The notes under the pieces: model-generated
The model's database searches: none
What the model saw: only the letters and a program-made list of their open reading frames with translations
What the model was told of the DNA's origin: nothing
Source of the DNA: Mycolicibacterium moriokaense
GTDB lineage: Bacteria; Actinomycetota; Actinomycetes; Mycobacteriales; Mycobacteriaceae
Reading direction: 5' to 3'
DNA length: 64,000 nucleotides
Assembly (NCBI RefSeq): GCF_003201655.1
Contig: NZ_QJJU01000013.1
Location: 62,001-126,000, forward strand
Shown here: piece after piece, positions 15,184 to 23,520 of the stretch
Layout of the letters: every line of letters begins with the position of its first letter
Numbering within the stretch: position 1 is the first letter of the stretch
Program-made: the position numbers and the translations under genes

Positions 15184-16062
15184 CTAGATCACGTAGTTCA
15201 GGTGCTCGACGACCCGCTGACCGACCGCCTCGTCGCCGCCGTAGACGACGGCATCTGGATGCCGGGCTGGCGTTGTCCGGCCGCCCGCCAGTCGGGCGAA
15301 CAACAGACCGTCCAGCGTGATCGTCGACGTCGGATCTGCATCGAACTTGTCAACAACCCGAGCGCGACCGGACACGTCGACGTTGATGGTGCGCTCCAGC
15401 GGGCCTGTGAGCTCGATGGCCACTCGCGAGCCGTCCGGCGCACCGCCCAGCTTGCCGACGACGAAGCCCATGCTGGCGGCCATCTCGTCAAGCGCCAGCC
15501 GCGAGGTCTCGCCGGCCGGATCATCGGCAGGACGATCAAGCGCGTCACGGATGTCGTGCTCGTGCATCCAACAGTCGAACGCCCGCACGCGCATGAACCG
15601 TCCGTAGGTGTCGGGACCCGCTGGCGTCGCGGTGATTTCGTTCCAGACGTCGTGGGGCATGCCCGCCAGCGCCGAGCGGCGCTCAGCAGTGATGGCGCGG
15701 TACCTGTCGAGCAACTCGCCGGATGGCAGCCCCCGCAGCTTGCGCACCCAACGTTCGTTCAGCACACCGATGTCGTTGCGGACATGCTTGAGCGTCGACA
15801 TATCGACGTCCGCTTCCGGTGTGGCGGCTCCCTGCAGCATCGACTCGGTGCCGATCACGTGCGCGAGCACGTCCTGCACTGTCCACCCCGGTAGCGGCGT
15901 CTGCGCCTGCCATTGGTCGTCGGTTAGTCCGCCAACGATCTCGTCGATCTCGTCCCAGGACCCGAACAGGCCCTCCAGGACAGCGGTCTTATCGAGCGTG
16001 GTGACGGGACGGGCGCTGGTCATGGCGCGAACGTAACTCTCGCGGCCCGTGAGCGTCGGCAA
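15184..16062 (-). CDS. DinB/MDMPI-like (maleylpyruvate isomerase family) protein
   Basis: A 292-residue protein from the longest start, or 279 from the ATG at 16023 (MTSARPVTTLDK), which I think more likely. It begins with the four-helix DinB/mycothiol-dependent maleylpyruvate isomerase N-terminal domain (WDEIDEIVGGLTDDQW...PLPGWTVQDVLAHVIGTE), where the His of LAHVIG and the later MHEHDIRDAL motif are the expected metal ligands. A small C-terminal sterol-carrier-like domain follows (VAIELTGPLERTINVDVSGRA). The gene position between ssrA and the smpB operon matches Rv3099c in M. tuberculosis as I recall it. The family includes mycothiol-dependent enzymes, but the reaction here is unknown. Confidence 0.8.
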   Translation of the reverse strand: MPTLTGRESYVRAMTSARPVTTLDKTAVLEGLFGSWDEIDEIVGGLTDDQWQAQTPLPGWTVQDVLAHVIGTESMLQGAATPEADVDMSTLKHVRNDIGVLNERWVRKLRGLPSGELLDRYRAITAERRSALAGMPHDVWNEITATPAGPDTYGRFMRVRAFDCWMHEHDIRDALDRPADDPAGETSRLALDEMAASMGFVVGKLGGAPDGSRVAIELTGPLERTINVDVSGRARVVDKFDADPTSTITLDGLLFARLAGGRTTPARHPDAVVYGGDEAVGQRVVEHLNYVI

Positions 16063-16125
16063 AATGTACGCAGTTGACGGCGTGTCGCCGGGCAGACACG
16101 CACGGTCGCGGTAGTAAGCCAGCCA

Positions 16126-16971
16126 TCACCCCGACGCGATCATTGCGACGGCCGTCAGCGCCAGCACCATGCCGAGCGTCTGCCACCGCGTCACCCGTTC
16201 CCGCAGCACGACGATTGCCAGCAGCACCGTCGCGGCCGGGTACAGCGACATCAGCACCCCGGCCAGCGACAGCAGCGACGCGTGCAGTGCCAGCAGCATC
16301 GCGATGTTGGAGCCGGTGTCGAGCAGCGCAGCCAGCACCGCCAGCTTCAGCGGCGTGCCGGTGGGTGCGTGCAGGTTTCCGCTGACCGCGGCGATGACGA
16401 GAACCAGCACGCTGGCCGCAAGGCGGGCGAAAACCAGCGGCCACAGGTTGGCAACCACCGGCGCCTGATGAATGAGCACGAAGTTCATCCCGAAGGCCAA
16501 ACCCGAGCCGACCGTCAGCCAGGCCACTTTCACTGTGAACTTGTGAGGGGTGGTGTCCTCGTCGGTGGCTTCGCGGCTGACCAGCACCACCGCGATCAGT
16601 GCCAGCACCACGCCGACGCCTGCAATGAGGCCCGGCCGCTCCCCCATCACCAGGCCGGCACCGACGGGGATCGCGGCGACCAGGATCGCCGTCAGCGGCG
16701 ACACCACGGAGATCGGCCCCGACCCGAGCGCGGCGTAGAACCACCACACGCCGAACGCCTGCGAGATGCCGCACAACGAACCCCAGAACACCGCGCCCTG
16801 GCTGACCTGCCCACCGACGACAACCGCCAGGCCGGCCAGCAGCACCAGCGCGATTGGATAGGACACCAGCACCACCCGCAGCGCCGCCACGCGCCGTGAC
16901 GCCATGCCGCCGACGAAATCGCTGATGCCGTAGCCCAGCGCCGAAAGCAGCGCGAAGACGGCGCCGGTCAG
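16126..16971 (-). CDS. EamA/DMT-family transporter, probably with a CTG start
   Basis: A ten-helix drug/metabolite transporter of the EamA type, made of two repeated five-helix halves. The first ATG (16905) would give 259 residues and cut off the first membrane helix. The frame is open upstream and codes LTGAVFALLSALGYGISDFVGGMASRR, exactly what this family needs at its N-terminus, but has no ATG, GTG or TTG back to the stop at 17013. A CTG at 16971 overlaps the smpB stop in a CTGA arrangement, like the ATGA couplings nearby, and is my best start. Substrate unknown; a role in amino acid or metabolite export is typical of the family. It follows smpB in an operon-like arrangement. Confidence 0.78.
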   Translation of the reverse strand: MTGAVFALLSALGYGISDFVGGMASRRVAALRVVLVSYPIALVLLAGLAVVVGGQVSQGAVFWGSLCGISQAFGVWWFYAALGSGPISVVSPLTAILVAAIPVGAGLVMGERPGLIAGVGVVLALIAVVLVSREATDEDTTPHKFTVKVAWLTVGSGLAFGMNFVLIHQAPVVANLWPLVFARLAASVLVLVIAAVSGNLHAPTGTPLKLAVLAALLDTGSNIAMLLALHASLLSLAGVLMSLYPAATVLLAIVVLRERVTRWQTLGMVLALTAVAMIASG

Positions 16972-17462
16972 GACATACCCTTGGCACGCCTGCCGAGCTC
17001 GCGGGTCACTTCACGGGCGGCGTCGCGCTTGGCCATGTCCTGTCGCTTATCGTGCGCCTGCTTGCCGCGGGCAAGGGCCAGCTCGACCTTCACCTTGCCG
17101 TCCAAGAAGTACAGCGACAACGGCACCAGCGTCAGGTTGCCGTCCCGGATCTTGCCGACCAAATTGTCAATCTGGTTGCGGTGCAACAACAGTTTGCGAT
17201 TGCGGCGCGGTGCGTGGTTGGTCCAGCTGCCGTGGTGATACTCGGGGATGTGCAGGTTGCGCAGCCAGATCTCGCCGTCGTCGACGGTGGCGAACGCGTC
17301 GGCAAGGGAGGCTTGACCGTCGCGCAGGCTCTTCACCTCGGTGCCCACTAGCGCCACGCCTGCCTCGAAGGTCTCGAGGATCGAATAGTTGTGCCGCGCC
17401 TTGCGATTGGTCGCGACGACCTTGTTGTTGCTCGACCTCGTCGGGTCGGCTTTCTTGGCCAT
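16968..17462 (-). CDS. smpB: SsrA-binding protein SmpB
   Basis: A 164-residue tmRNA partner. It has the conserved beginning KVVATNRKARHNYSILETFEAGVALVGTEVKSLR, the middle segment NPHIP-like RNLHIPEYHHGSW, and the C-terminal basic tail KRDAAREVTREL that reaches into the decoding centre. SmpB binds the tRNA-like part of tmRNA and delivers it to stalled ribosomes. The gene starts 2 bases after the ftsX stop and lies about 1.9 kb upstream of ssrA on the same strand. Confidence 0.97.
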   Translation of the reverse strand: MAKKADPTRSSNNKVVATNRKARHNYSILETFEAGVALVGTEVKSLRDGQASLADAFATVDDGEIWLRNLHIPEYHHGSWTNHAPRRNRKLLLHRNQIDNLVGKIRDGNLTLVPLSLYFLDGKVKVELALARGKQAHDKRQDMAKRDAAREVTRELGRRAKGMS

Positions 17463-17464
17463 GG

Positions 17465-18358
17465 CTATCTTCGAACGTAAAGCCGCAGTGTGGCATACGC
17501 CGTGACACCGGCCATTGCCACGCCGACGAACAACAGGATCGGCGCGATGTACAGGATGTCGGCGTAGTCGATCCTGGCGATCAGATTTGCTTGATAGAAC
17601 TGATTGAGCGCGTTCTCCAGGAACATCGCGCGCACCAGGATAAGGCCGACGATCGAGATCACTACGCCGATGAACGCAGCCAGCATCGCCTCAACCAAGA
17701 ACGGCAGCTGGGTATACCAGCGGCTGGCACCCACTAATCGCATGATGCCGATCTCGGTTCGACGGGTATATGCCGCCACTTGAACCATATTGGCTATCAA
17801 CAGGATTGCGCCGACCGCCTGCACCAACGCCACCGCGAACGCGGCGTTGGACAAGCCGTCGAGCACCGCGAACAGCCGGTCGATCAAGTCCTTCTGGTTC
17901 AACACGTTGAGCACGCCCGGCTGACCGATCATCGCCGTGTCAAAGTCTTTGTGCTGCTCGGGATTGTCGAGCTTGACGATGAAAGAAGCCGGAAATGCTT
18001 CCTTGCCTGCCACGTCCTTGTACTGCGGGAACTTCTTGATCGCGTCGTTGTACGCGTCGTCACGGTTCAAGAACCGCACCGACTTCACCTCGTCGAGCCC
18101 CTCGATCTTCGCGCGCAGCGCCTTGCACGGATCGCCGTCGCATGTCGGGTCATTGGCGGAGACATCGTTGGTCAGAAAGACCTGGCTCTCCACGCGATCG
18201 AGATAGATCTTGCGGGAGTTGTCGGCGAGCCGAACGACCAACAGCCCGCCACCGAACAGCCCGATGGAGATCGCAGTCGTCAGGATCATGGCAATCGTCA
18301 TGGTGACGTTGCGACGAAGCCCCGTTAGAACTTCATTGATAAGGAAGCCGAAGCGCAC
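17465..18358 (-). CDS. ftsX: cell division ABC transporter permease FtsX
   Basis: A 297-residue membrane protein that forms the FtsEX complex, which activates peptidoglycan hydrolases at the septum. It has one N-terminal helix (MTIAMILTTAISIGLFGGGLLVV), a ~110-residue extracellular loop with two cysteines (DPTCDGDPCKAL) as in M. tuberculosis FtsX, and three C-terminal helices with the FtsX/MacB-type fold. It starts with GTG directly after the ftsE stop, so the two are translationally coupled. Confidence 0.97.
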   Translation of the reverse strand: MRFGFLINEVLTGLRRNVTMTIAMILTTAISIGLFGGGLLVVRLADNSRKIYLDRVESQVFLTNDVSANDPTCDGDPCKALRAKIEGLDEVKSVRFLNRDDAYNDAIKKFPQYKDVAGKEAFPASFIVKLDNPEQHKDFDTAMIGQPGVLNVLNQKDLIDRLFAVLDGLSNAAFAVALVQAVGAILLIANMVQVAAYTRRTEIGIMRLVGASRWYTQLPFLVEAMLAAFIGVVISIVGLILVRAMFLENALNQFYQANLIARIDYADILYIAPILLFVGVAMAGVTAYATLRLYVRR

Positions 18359-19048
18359 TTAGCGATCCATTCCGTAGACGCCGCGTTGCTCGTCGCGAAC
18401 CAGCCTGCCCAACTCCAGTTCGACGACGCGCTGGCGCATCGAGTCGACGATGTGATGATCGTGGGTGGCCATCAGCACCGTCGTTCCGGTGCGATTGATC
18501 CGCTCGAGCAAGTCCATGATGTCCTTGCTGGTCTCAGGGTCCAGGTTGCCGGTCGGCTCGTCGGCAAGCAGAACCAGCGGTCGGTTGACGAACGCACGGG
18601 CGATCGCGACGCGCTGCTGTTCACCGCCGGACAGCTCGCCAGGCAGCCTGCTGGCCTTACCCGAGAGCCCGACCATCTCCAGCACGTCGGGCACCACCCG
18701 GTTGATCACGTCCCCACGCTTGCCGATCACCTCCAGCGCGAACGCAACGTTCTCGAAGACCGTCTTCTGCTGCAGCAGCCGGAAATCCTGGAACACGCAG
18801 CCGAGTACCTGACGCAGGCCAGGGATGTGGCGACCGGCCAGCTTGTTGACGTGGAACTTGGAGACCCGGATGTCGCCCTGGGTCGGGGTGTCCTCGGCGA
18901 GCAGCAGCCGCATGAACGTCGACTTGCCCGAGCCGGAGGGGCCGATCAGGAAGACGAACTCGCCCTTGTCGATCTTGACCGAGATGTTGTCGAGCGCAGG
19001 CCGGGCCGACGACTTATACATCTTTGTCACATGGTCGAGGGTGATCAT
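18359..19048 (-). CDS. ftsE: cell division ATP-binding protein FtsE
   Basis: A 229-residue ABC ATPase, partner of FtsX. Walker A is GPSGSGKST, the signature is LSGGEQQRVAIARA, Walker B is VLLADEPTGNLDPE, and the H-loop is MATHDH. A GTG one codon earlier (19051) is also possible; the ATG gives the usual family length. It begins an operon ftsE-ftsX-smpB-transporter. Confidence 0.97.
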   Translation of the reverse strand: MITLDHVTKMYKSSARPALDNISVKIDKGEFVFLIGPSGSGKSTFMRLLLAEDTPTQGDIRVSKFHVNKLAGRHIPGLRQVLGCVFQDFRLLQQKTVFENVAFALEVIGKRGDVINRVVPDVLEMVGLSGKASRLPGELSGGEQQRVAIARAFVNRPLVLLADEPTGNLDPETSKDIMDLLERINRTGTTVLMATHDHHIVDSMRQRVVELELGRLVRDEQRGVYGMDR

Positions 19049-19094
19049 CACGGCACGCCAGTGTAGCGGTGACGGGGGTGGAAGCCGCTCAGCG

Positions 19095-19526
19095 CTACCT
19101 CGGAGGAGCCGGCGTCGTCGGCGCCTGACCCGAACCGGCCGCCGGCGTGGTCGTCGGTGTGAGGGTCGGCGTCGTGCTGGTCGTCTGTCCTGGCGAGGTT
19201 GTCGTCGACGTGGACTCCGTCGGCGACGTCGGACTGGTGGTCTCCACTGGTGACGTCGACGTGGTCTCGGTCGGGCTGGTGGTGGTCGGAGTGGTCGTCT
19301 CCGTCGTCAACGTTTCCTTCGGCCGTCGCACATTGGTCCGCGGCACCCAGGTGTAGTTGGGGTCGGGCACGAAGCCCGGCGGGACGACCGCGGTCGGCGG
19401 TACCTCCGGTGCAGAGGGTCGGGGCTCGAAATTGTGATACACCCAGAACAGCGCGAAGAACGCGACGATGAGCACCACCGTGGAGACGCGCATTCGGCCG
19501 AGCCGGGCCTTCAGCCAGGAGGTCAC
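19095..19526 (-). CDS. membrane-anchored Thr/Pro-rich protein
   Basis: A 143-residue protein with a single N-terminal membrane helix (VSTVVLIVAFFALFWVYHNF) and an extracellular tail. The tail has a short conserved segment (PPGFVPDPNYTWVPRTNVRRP) followed by a low-complexity Thr/Ser/Pro stretch (residues ~75-140) that could be O-mannosylated. The GTG start overlaps the stop of the MscS-like gene by 4 bases. By position it corresponds to Rv3103c. Function unknown; the location between an ion channel and ftsE suggests envelope work. Confidence 0.8.
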   Translation of the reverse strand: MTSWLKARLGRMRVSTVVLIVAFFALFWVYHNFEPRPSAPEVPPTAVVPPGFVPDPNYTWVPRTNVRRPKETLTTETTTPTTTSPTETTSTSPVETTSPTSPTESTSTTTSPGQTTSTTPTLTPTTTPAAGSGQAPTTPAPPR

Positions 19527-20503
19527 TGCTTTTGCTCCGTCGGGCCCTGGGTCTCTTCCTCGGCGCCGCCTGCCGTCGCCGGATGCACGATGGCCCCGAC
19601 CATGGGTGCATTGCCGTCCGTGGGTGACGCCACACCCGCGCGGCGCAATGCGCGGACGACGAGCACCCGTATCCGCCGCCCCACCTCGAACTGCTTGCCC
19701 GGCAGCGTGCGCGCGACCATCCGCAGGTTCACCGTGTCCAGTTCGATGCTCTCGACGCCCATCATCTGGGGTGCGTCCAAGAGCAGCGCGCTGAGAGACG
19801 CATCCTCCATCGCCTTCTCGGCCACGTCGTGCAGCACGTCGTTGACCAAATTGAGGTCAGCCGACGTTGGCACCGGAATGTCGATGACGGCGCGCGCCCA
19901 GTCCTTCGACAGGTTCACCGTCTTGACGATCTGGCCGTTGGGAATGGTGAACATCTCGCCCTCGGTGGAGCGCAGCCGGGTGACGCGAAGCGTGACGTCC
20001 TCCACGGTGCCTTCGGCGGGCAGGTTGATGCCTGCGACCGTGAGGGATACCAGGTCGCCAAAGCCGTACTGCTTCTCGGTGATGATGAAGAACCCGGAGA
20101 GCAGGTCCTGCACAACGCGCTGCGCGCCGAAACCGAGTGCGGCGCCCAGCACCGCGGCGGGCGCGACGAGCGATCCGACCGGAATGGCGAGGATGGTGGT
20201 GACCTGCATCATCACGAGAACGAAGAGCAACGCAACCGATACCCAGGAGATCACCGATGCGACGGCCTGGCGGTGTTTGGCGCTCTCCGTGCGCACGAGC
20301 TGGTCGCTTTCCATGTACTCGGCGTCGATCCGCTTGACGATCCGGTGGGCTGTCCAGTTGATGAACCGGGCGCCAAGCAAACCGCCGATCAGATATAGCG
20401 CGATCGGCACGCCTCTGACGAGGATCCAGTCGCCGATGCTGCCGAGCCAGAAGTCGTGCCAGCGGTCGGCGAAACTCATTGCAAGTACGGTGCTATTCGT
20501 CAT
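19523..20503 (-). CDS. MscS-family mechanosensitive channel
   Basis: A 326-residue small-conductance mechanosensitive channel. It has three to four N-terminal helices, the pore-lining TM3 with the glycine/alanine pattern VGSLVAPAAVLGAALGFGAQRVVQDLLSGFFIITE, and the beta domain YGFGDLVSLTVAG...VEDVTLRVTRLRSTEGEMFTIPNGQI, both highly typical. It should open under membrane tension to release solutes on hypo-osmotic shock. The gene overlaps the end of prfB by 11 bases, implying coupled translation. Confidence 0.92.
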   Translation of the reverse strand: MTNSTVLAMSFADRWHDFWLGSIGDWILVRGVPIALYLIGGLLGARFINWTAHRIVKRIDAEYMESDQLVRTESAKHRQAVASVISWVSVALLFVLVMMQVTTILAIPVGSLVAPAAVLGAALGFGAQRVVQDLLSGFFIITEKQYGFGDLVSLTVAGINLPAEGTVEDVTLRVTRLRSTEGEMFTIPNGQIVKTVNLSKDWARAVIDIPVPTSADLNLVNDVLHDVAEKAMEDASLSALLLDAPQMMGVESIELDTVNLRMVARTLPGKQFEVGRRIRVLVVRALRRAGVASPTDGNAPMVGAIVHPATAGGAEEETQGPTEQKQ

Positions 20504-21608
20504 CTTTCCTATTGCGCCAACGAATTCCTGCTTCGAGGAATCCGTCGATGTCTCCGTCCAGTACCGCGGCCGGATTGCCGACCTCGTACTCGGTGCGCAG
20601 GTCCTTGACCATCTGGTAGGGGTGCAACACGTAGGAGCGCATTTGGTTGCCCCACGAGCTGCCGCTATCGCTCTTCAACGCGTCCATCTCAGCGCGTTCT
20701 TCTAAACGCTTGCGTTCCAATAACTTTGCCTGAAGGACACGCATCGCTGAAACTTTGTTCTGTAGTTGCGACTTTTCGTTCTGGCAAGTGACGACGATAC
20801 CCGTCGGGATGTGGGTGAGTCGAACCGCCGAGTCCGTGGTGTTCACCGACTGGCCGCCGGGCCCGCTGGATCTGTACACGTCGACCCGCACGTCGGTCTC
20901 GGGAATGTCGATGTGATCGGTGGTCTCGGTGACGGGCAGCACTTCGACTTCGGCGAACGATGTCTGGCGCCTGCCCTGGTTGTCGAATGGGCTGATTCGC
21001 ACCAGTCGGTGCGTGCCCTGCTCCACCGACAAGGTGCCGTACGCGAACGGCGCGTGCACCGCGAACGTCGCACTCTTGATGCCCGCCTCTTCTGCGTAGG
21101 AGGTGTCGAACACCTCGACGGGATACTTGTGCTGCTCGGCCCAGCGGATGTACATCCGCATCAACATTTCGGCCCAGTCCGCGGCATCCACGCCGCCTGC
21201 GCCTGAGCGGATGTTGACCAGCGCCTCACGTTCGTCGTACTCCCCGCCAAGAAGTGTGCGGACCTCCATCGCCGCGATGTCCTCGTGCAGCTTCTTGTAG
21301 TCGGCGTCTGCCTCGGCGAGCGCGTCGTCGCCAGTGGATCCACCCTCTTCGGCCGCCATCTCATAGAGGACGGGCAGGTCGTCCAGACGCTGGCGAAGCT
21401 CCTCAACCCGGCGCAGCTCGCCCTGGGTGTGGGAAAGCTCGCTGGTGACCTTCTGGGCCCGCGCCTGGTCGTCCCACAGATTCGGATCGGAGGCCTCGTG
21501 CTCCAGCTTTTCAATCCGCGTCCGCAGGCCGTCGACATCGAGCACCCGCTCCACCGTGGTCAAGGTGGAGTCAAGTGCGGCGATATCGGCTAGACGGTCG
21601 GGATCCAC
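20493..21608 (-). CDS. prfB: peptide chain release factor 2
   Basis: RF2, 371 residues, recognises UGA and UAA stop codons and triggers peptide release. The catalytic GGQ is in SSGPGGQSVNTTDSAVRL and the stop-codon reading tripeptide SPF is in LVRISPFDNQGRRQTSF. The frame is continuous from the GTG start, so the programmed +1 frameshift that regulates prfB in E. coli is absent, as expected for actinobacteria. It leads the leftward group prfB-mscS-membrane protein and is divergent from fprA. Confidence 0.97.
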   Translation of the reverse strand: MDPDRLADIAALDSTLTTVERVLDVDGLRTRIEKLEHEASDPNLWDDQARAQKVTSELSHTQGELRRVEELRQRLDDLPVLYEMAAEEGGSTGDDALAEADADYKKLHEDIAAMEVRTLLGGEYDEREALVNIRSGAGGVDAADWAEMLMRMYIRWAEQHKYPVEVFDTSYAEEAGIKSATFAVHAPFAYGTLSVEQGTHRLVRISPFDNQGRRQTSFAEVEVLPVTETTDHIDIPETDVRVDVYRSSGPGGQSVNTTDSAVRLTHIPTGIVVTCQNEKSQLQNKVSAMRVLQAKLLERKRLEERAEMDALKSDSGSSWGNQMRSYVLHPYQMVKDLRTEYEVGNPAAVLDGDIDGFLEAGIRWRNRKDDE

Positions 21609-21721
21609 GGGAGTTCACGTTACCGGCGGCAAGCGGCCCGTTTAGCATCGGAGCGGTAACCAGCACGGCCATGGCGCGACAGCCCCTTGCGCGTGGCCGG
21701 GCAGCGACAGAAAGCATGTAA

Positions 21722-23086
21722 ATGCGCCAATACCACGTGGCGATCGTCGGCTCAGGCCCCTCGGGCTACTTCGCCGCGGCGTCACTGCTGAAATTCGCCG
21801 ACGCAGCAGAGGATGCCGACGTGCGCGTCGACATGCTGGAGATGCTGCCAACGCCCTGGGGCCTCGTGCGCTCCGGCGTCGCCCCTGACCATCCGAAGAT
21901 CAAGTCGATCAGCGCCCAGTTCGAGAAGACGGCGCTTGATCCGCGGTTCCGGTTCTTCGGCAACATCGTCGTCGGCGACCATGTGCAGGCCGCCGAGCTG
22001 GCCGAGCGCTACGACGCGGTGGTCTACGCCGTCGGGGCGCAGTCCGACCGATCGCTGGGAATTCCAGGCGAGGATCTCGCGGGCAGCGTCCCCGCCGTCG
22101 ACTTCGTCGGCTGGTACAACGCACACCCGCACTTCGAGGAAATGGCACCCGATCTGTCGACCGGGCGGGCCATCGTCGTCGGCAACGGGAACGTCGCACT
22201 CGACGTGGCGCGCATCCTCGTCACCGATCCCGACGTGCTCGCCACGACCGACATCGCGGATCATGCGCTGAAGTCGCTGCACGACCGCGGGGTCGAGGAA
22301 GTGGTCATCGTCGGCAGGCGCGGGCCGTTGCAGGCGCCGTTCACCACGCTCGAGCTACGCGAACTCGGCCACCTCGAGGGCCTCGGCGACGTCGACGTGA
22401 TCGTCGACCCTGCCGACTTCGCCGACATCACCGACGAGGACATCGAGGCCGCGGGCAAGACAGTGAAAAACAACATCAAGGTGCTGCGCGGCTACTCCGA
22501 AGAGTCGCCGAAGGGTGCCAAACGCCGCATCGTGTTCCGGTTCCGCACGTCGCCGATCGAGATCAAGGGCGATGGTCGCGTGGAATCAATTGTGTTGGGC
22601 CGCAACGCACTAGTCGACGACGATGGACGCATTGTCGCCAAGGACACCGGCGAGCGCGACGAGCTGCCCGCGCAGCTGGTGGTGCGCGCAGTCGGCTACC
22701 GCGGCGTACCGACGCCGGGCCTGCCGTTCGACGAGAAAGCGGGCACCATCCCACACACCGCGGGCCGGATCGATGGCAGCCGCAACGAATACGTCGTCGG
22801 CTGGATCAAGCGGGGACCCACGGGCGTGATTGGCAGCAACAAGAGCGACTCGCAGGAGACCGTGGACACCTTGATCGCGGACCTTTCCGGCGCAGGTTCA
22901 ACGGATGTCGACGCAGACCACTCCGAAAAGCTGGTTGAGTGGCTGCTCGAGCGGCAGCCGAAGCTGATCACCGACGATCACTGGAAGCTGATCAACGAGC
23001 ACGAACGTTCAGCAGGCCAGGACTGCGGCCGTCCGCGGGTCAAGCTGACCAGCGTCGCCGAACTGCTGCGCATCGGCCACGGTTGA
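21722..23086 (+). CDS. fprA: NADPH-ferredoxin reductase FprA
   Basis: A 454-residue adrenodoxin-reductase-like flavoprotein that passes electrons from NADPH to ferredoxins feeding cytochromes P450 and other redox enzymes. The FAD site is VAIVGSGPSGYFAA at the N-terminus, the NADPH site is AIVVGNGNVALDVARIL (~155), and the C-terminal FAD contact GWIKRGPTGVIGSNK is intact. Divergent from prfB, the same arrangement as in M. tuberculosis (Rv3105c/Rv3106). Confidence 0.96.
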   Translation: MRQYHVAIVGSGPSGYFAAASLLKFADAAEDADVRVDMLEMLPTPWGLVRSGVAPDHPKIKSISAQFEKTALDPRFRFFGNIVVGDHVQAAELAERYDAVVYAVGAQSDRSLGIPGEDLAGSVPAVDFVGWYNAHPHFEEMAPDLSTGRAIVVGNGNVALDVARILVTDPDVLATTDIADHALKSLHDRGVEEVVIVGRRGPLQAPFTTLELRELGHLEGLGDVDVIVDPADFADITDEDIEAAGKTVKNNIKVLRGYSEESPKGAKRRIVFRFRTSPIEIKGDGRVESIVLGRNALVDDDGRIVAKDTGERDELPAQLVVRAVGYRGVPTPGLPFDEKAGTIPHTAGRIDGSRNEYVVGWIKRGPTGVIGSNKSDSQETVDTLIADLSGAGSTDVDADHSEKLVEWLLERQPKLITDDHWKLINEHERSAGQDCGRPRVKLTSVAELLRIGHG

Positions 23087-23096
23087 TCGCAGCGCG

Positions 23097-23420
23097 CTAC
23101 CCCTGCGACGGGGCGAAGGTCCAGTTGTCGGGGTTGCTCGGCTTGTACATGACCGGGAAGAGTTGTCCCATCGTCGGCCAGTGGTCGACGTCGATGGCGA
23201 GTTGTTGGTAGACGACATGCTCGTTGACTGTCGGTCCGTTGATGACGCCGGTGACCGTGACGAACTGTTCACCGGTCTCGTCTGGGCGCGGGCTCACCCC
23301 GGTGACCAGCAATTGGCCCTGCACCCAGTCGCTGCCGATACCGCGGCGTCGTCTGATCCACGGCGCGGCCAGCAGCGCCAACGCTCCGAGCAACAGCAGC
23401 ACCATCGCGATTTCCCACAC
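23097..23420 (-). CDS. small membrane-anchored protein, unknown function
   Basis: A 107-residue protein from a GTG start (WEIAMVLLLLGALALLAAPWI); an ATG six codons in is the alternative. One N-terminal membrane helix is followed by RRRR and a ~75-residue beta-rich domain (GQLLVTGVSPRPDETGEQFVTVTGVINGPTVNEHVVYQQLAIDVDHWP) with no motif I recognise. The open frame extends further upstream but that part lies opposite hisN and does not look coding. It converges on fprA and is divergent from hisN. Confidence 0.7.
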   Translation of the reverse strand: MWEIAMVLLLLGALALLAAPWIRRRRGIGSDWVQGQLLVTGVSPRPDETGEQFVTVTGVINGPTVNEHVVYQQLAIDVDHWPTMGQLFPVMYKPSNPDNWTFAPSQG

Positions 23421-23520
23421 ACGATCATGGTAGGACTGCTGCCATGACAGCCCGAAGACGACGGCGAGTGAGGATCGCAGCGAGGCACGAGCGAGGACCG
23501 GAGCGAGCCGGAGTCGAGGC

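Noticed and set aside
15989..16987. 332-residue minus-strand frame across the transporter gene
   Set aside because: Arg/Gly-rich shadow in another frame of the EamA transporter, whose own frame shows ten membrane helices.
20493..21608. Programmed frameshift in prfB
   Set aside because: The reading frame is continuous from the GTG start through the SPF and GGQ motifs, with no early in-frame stop.
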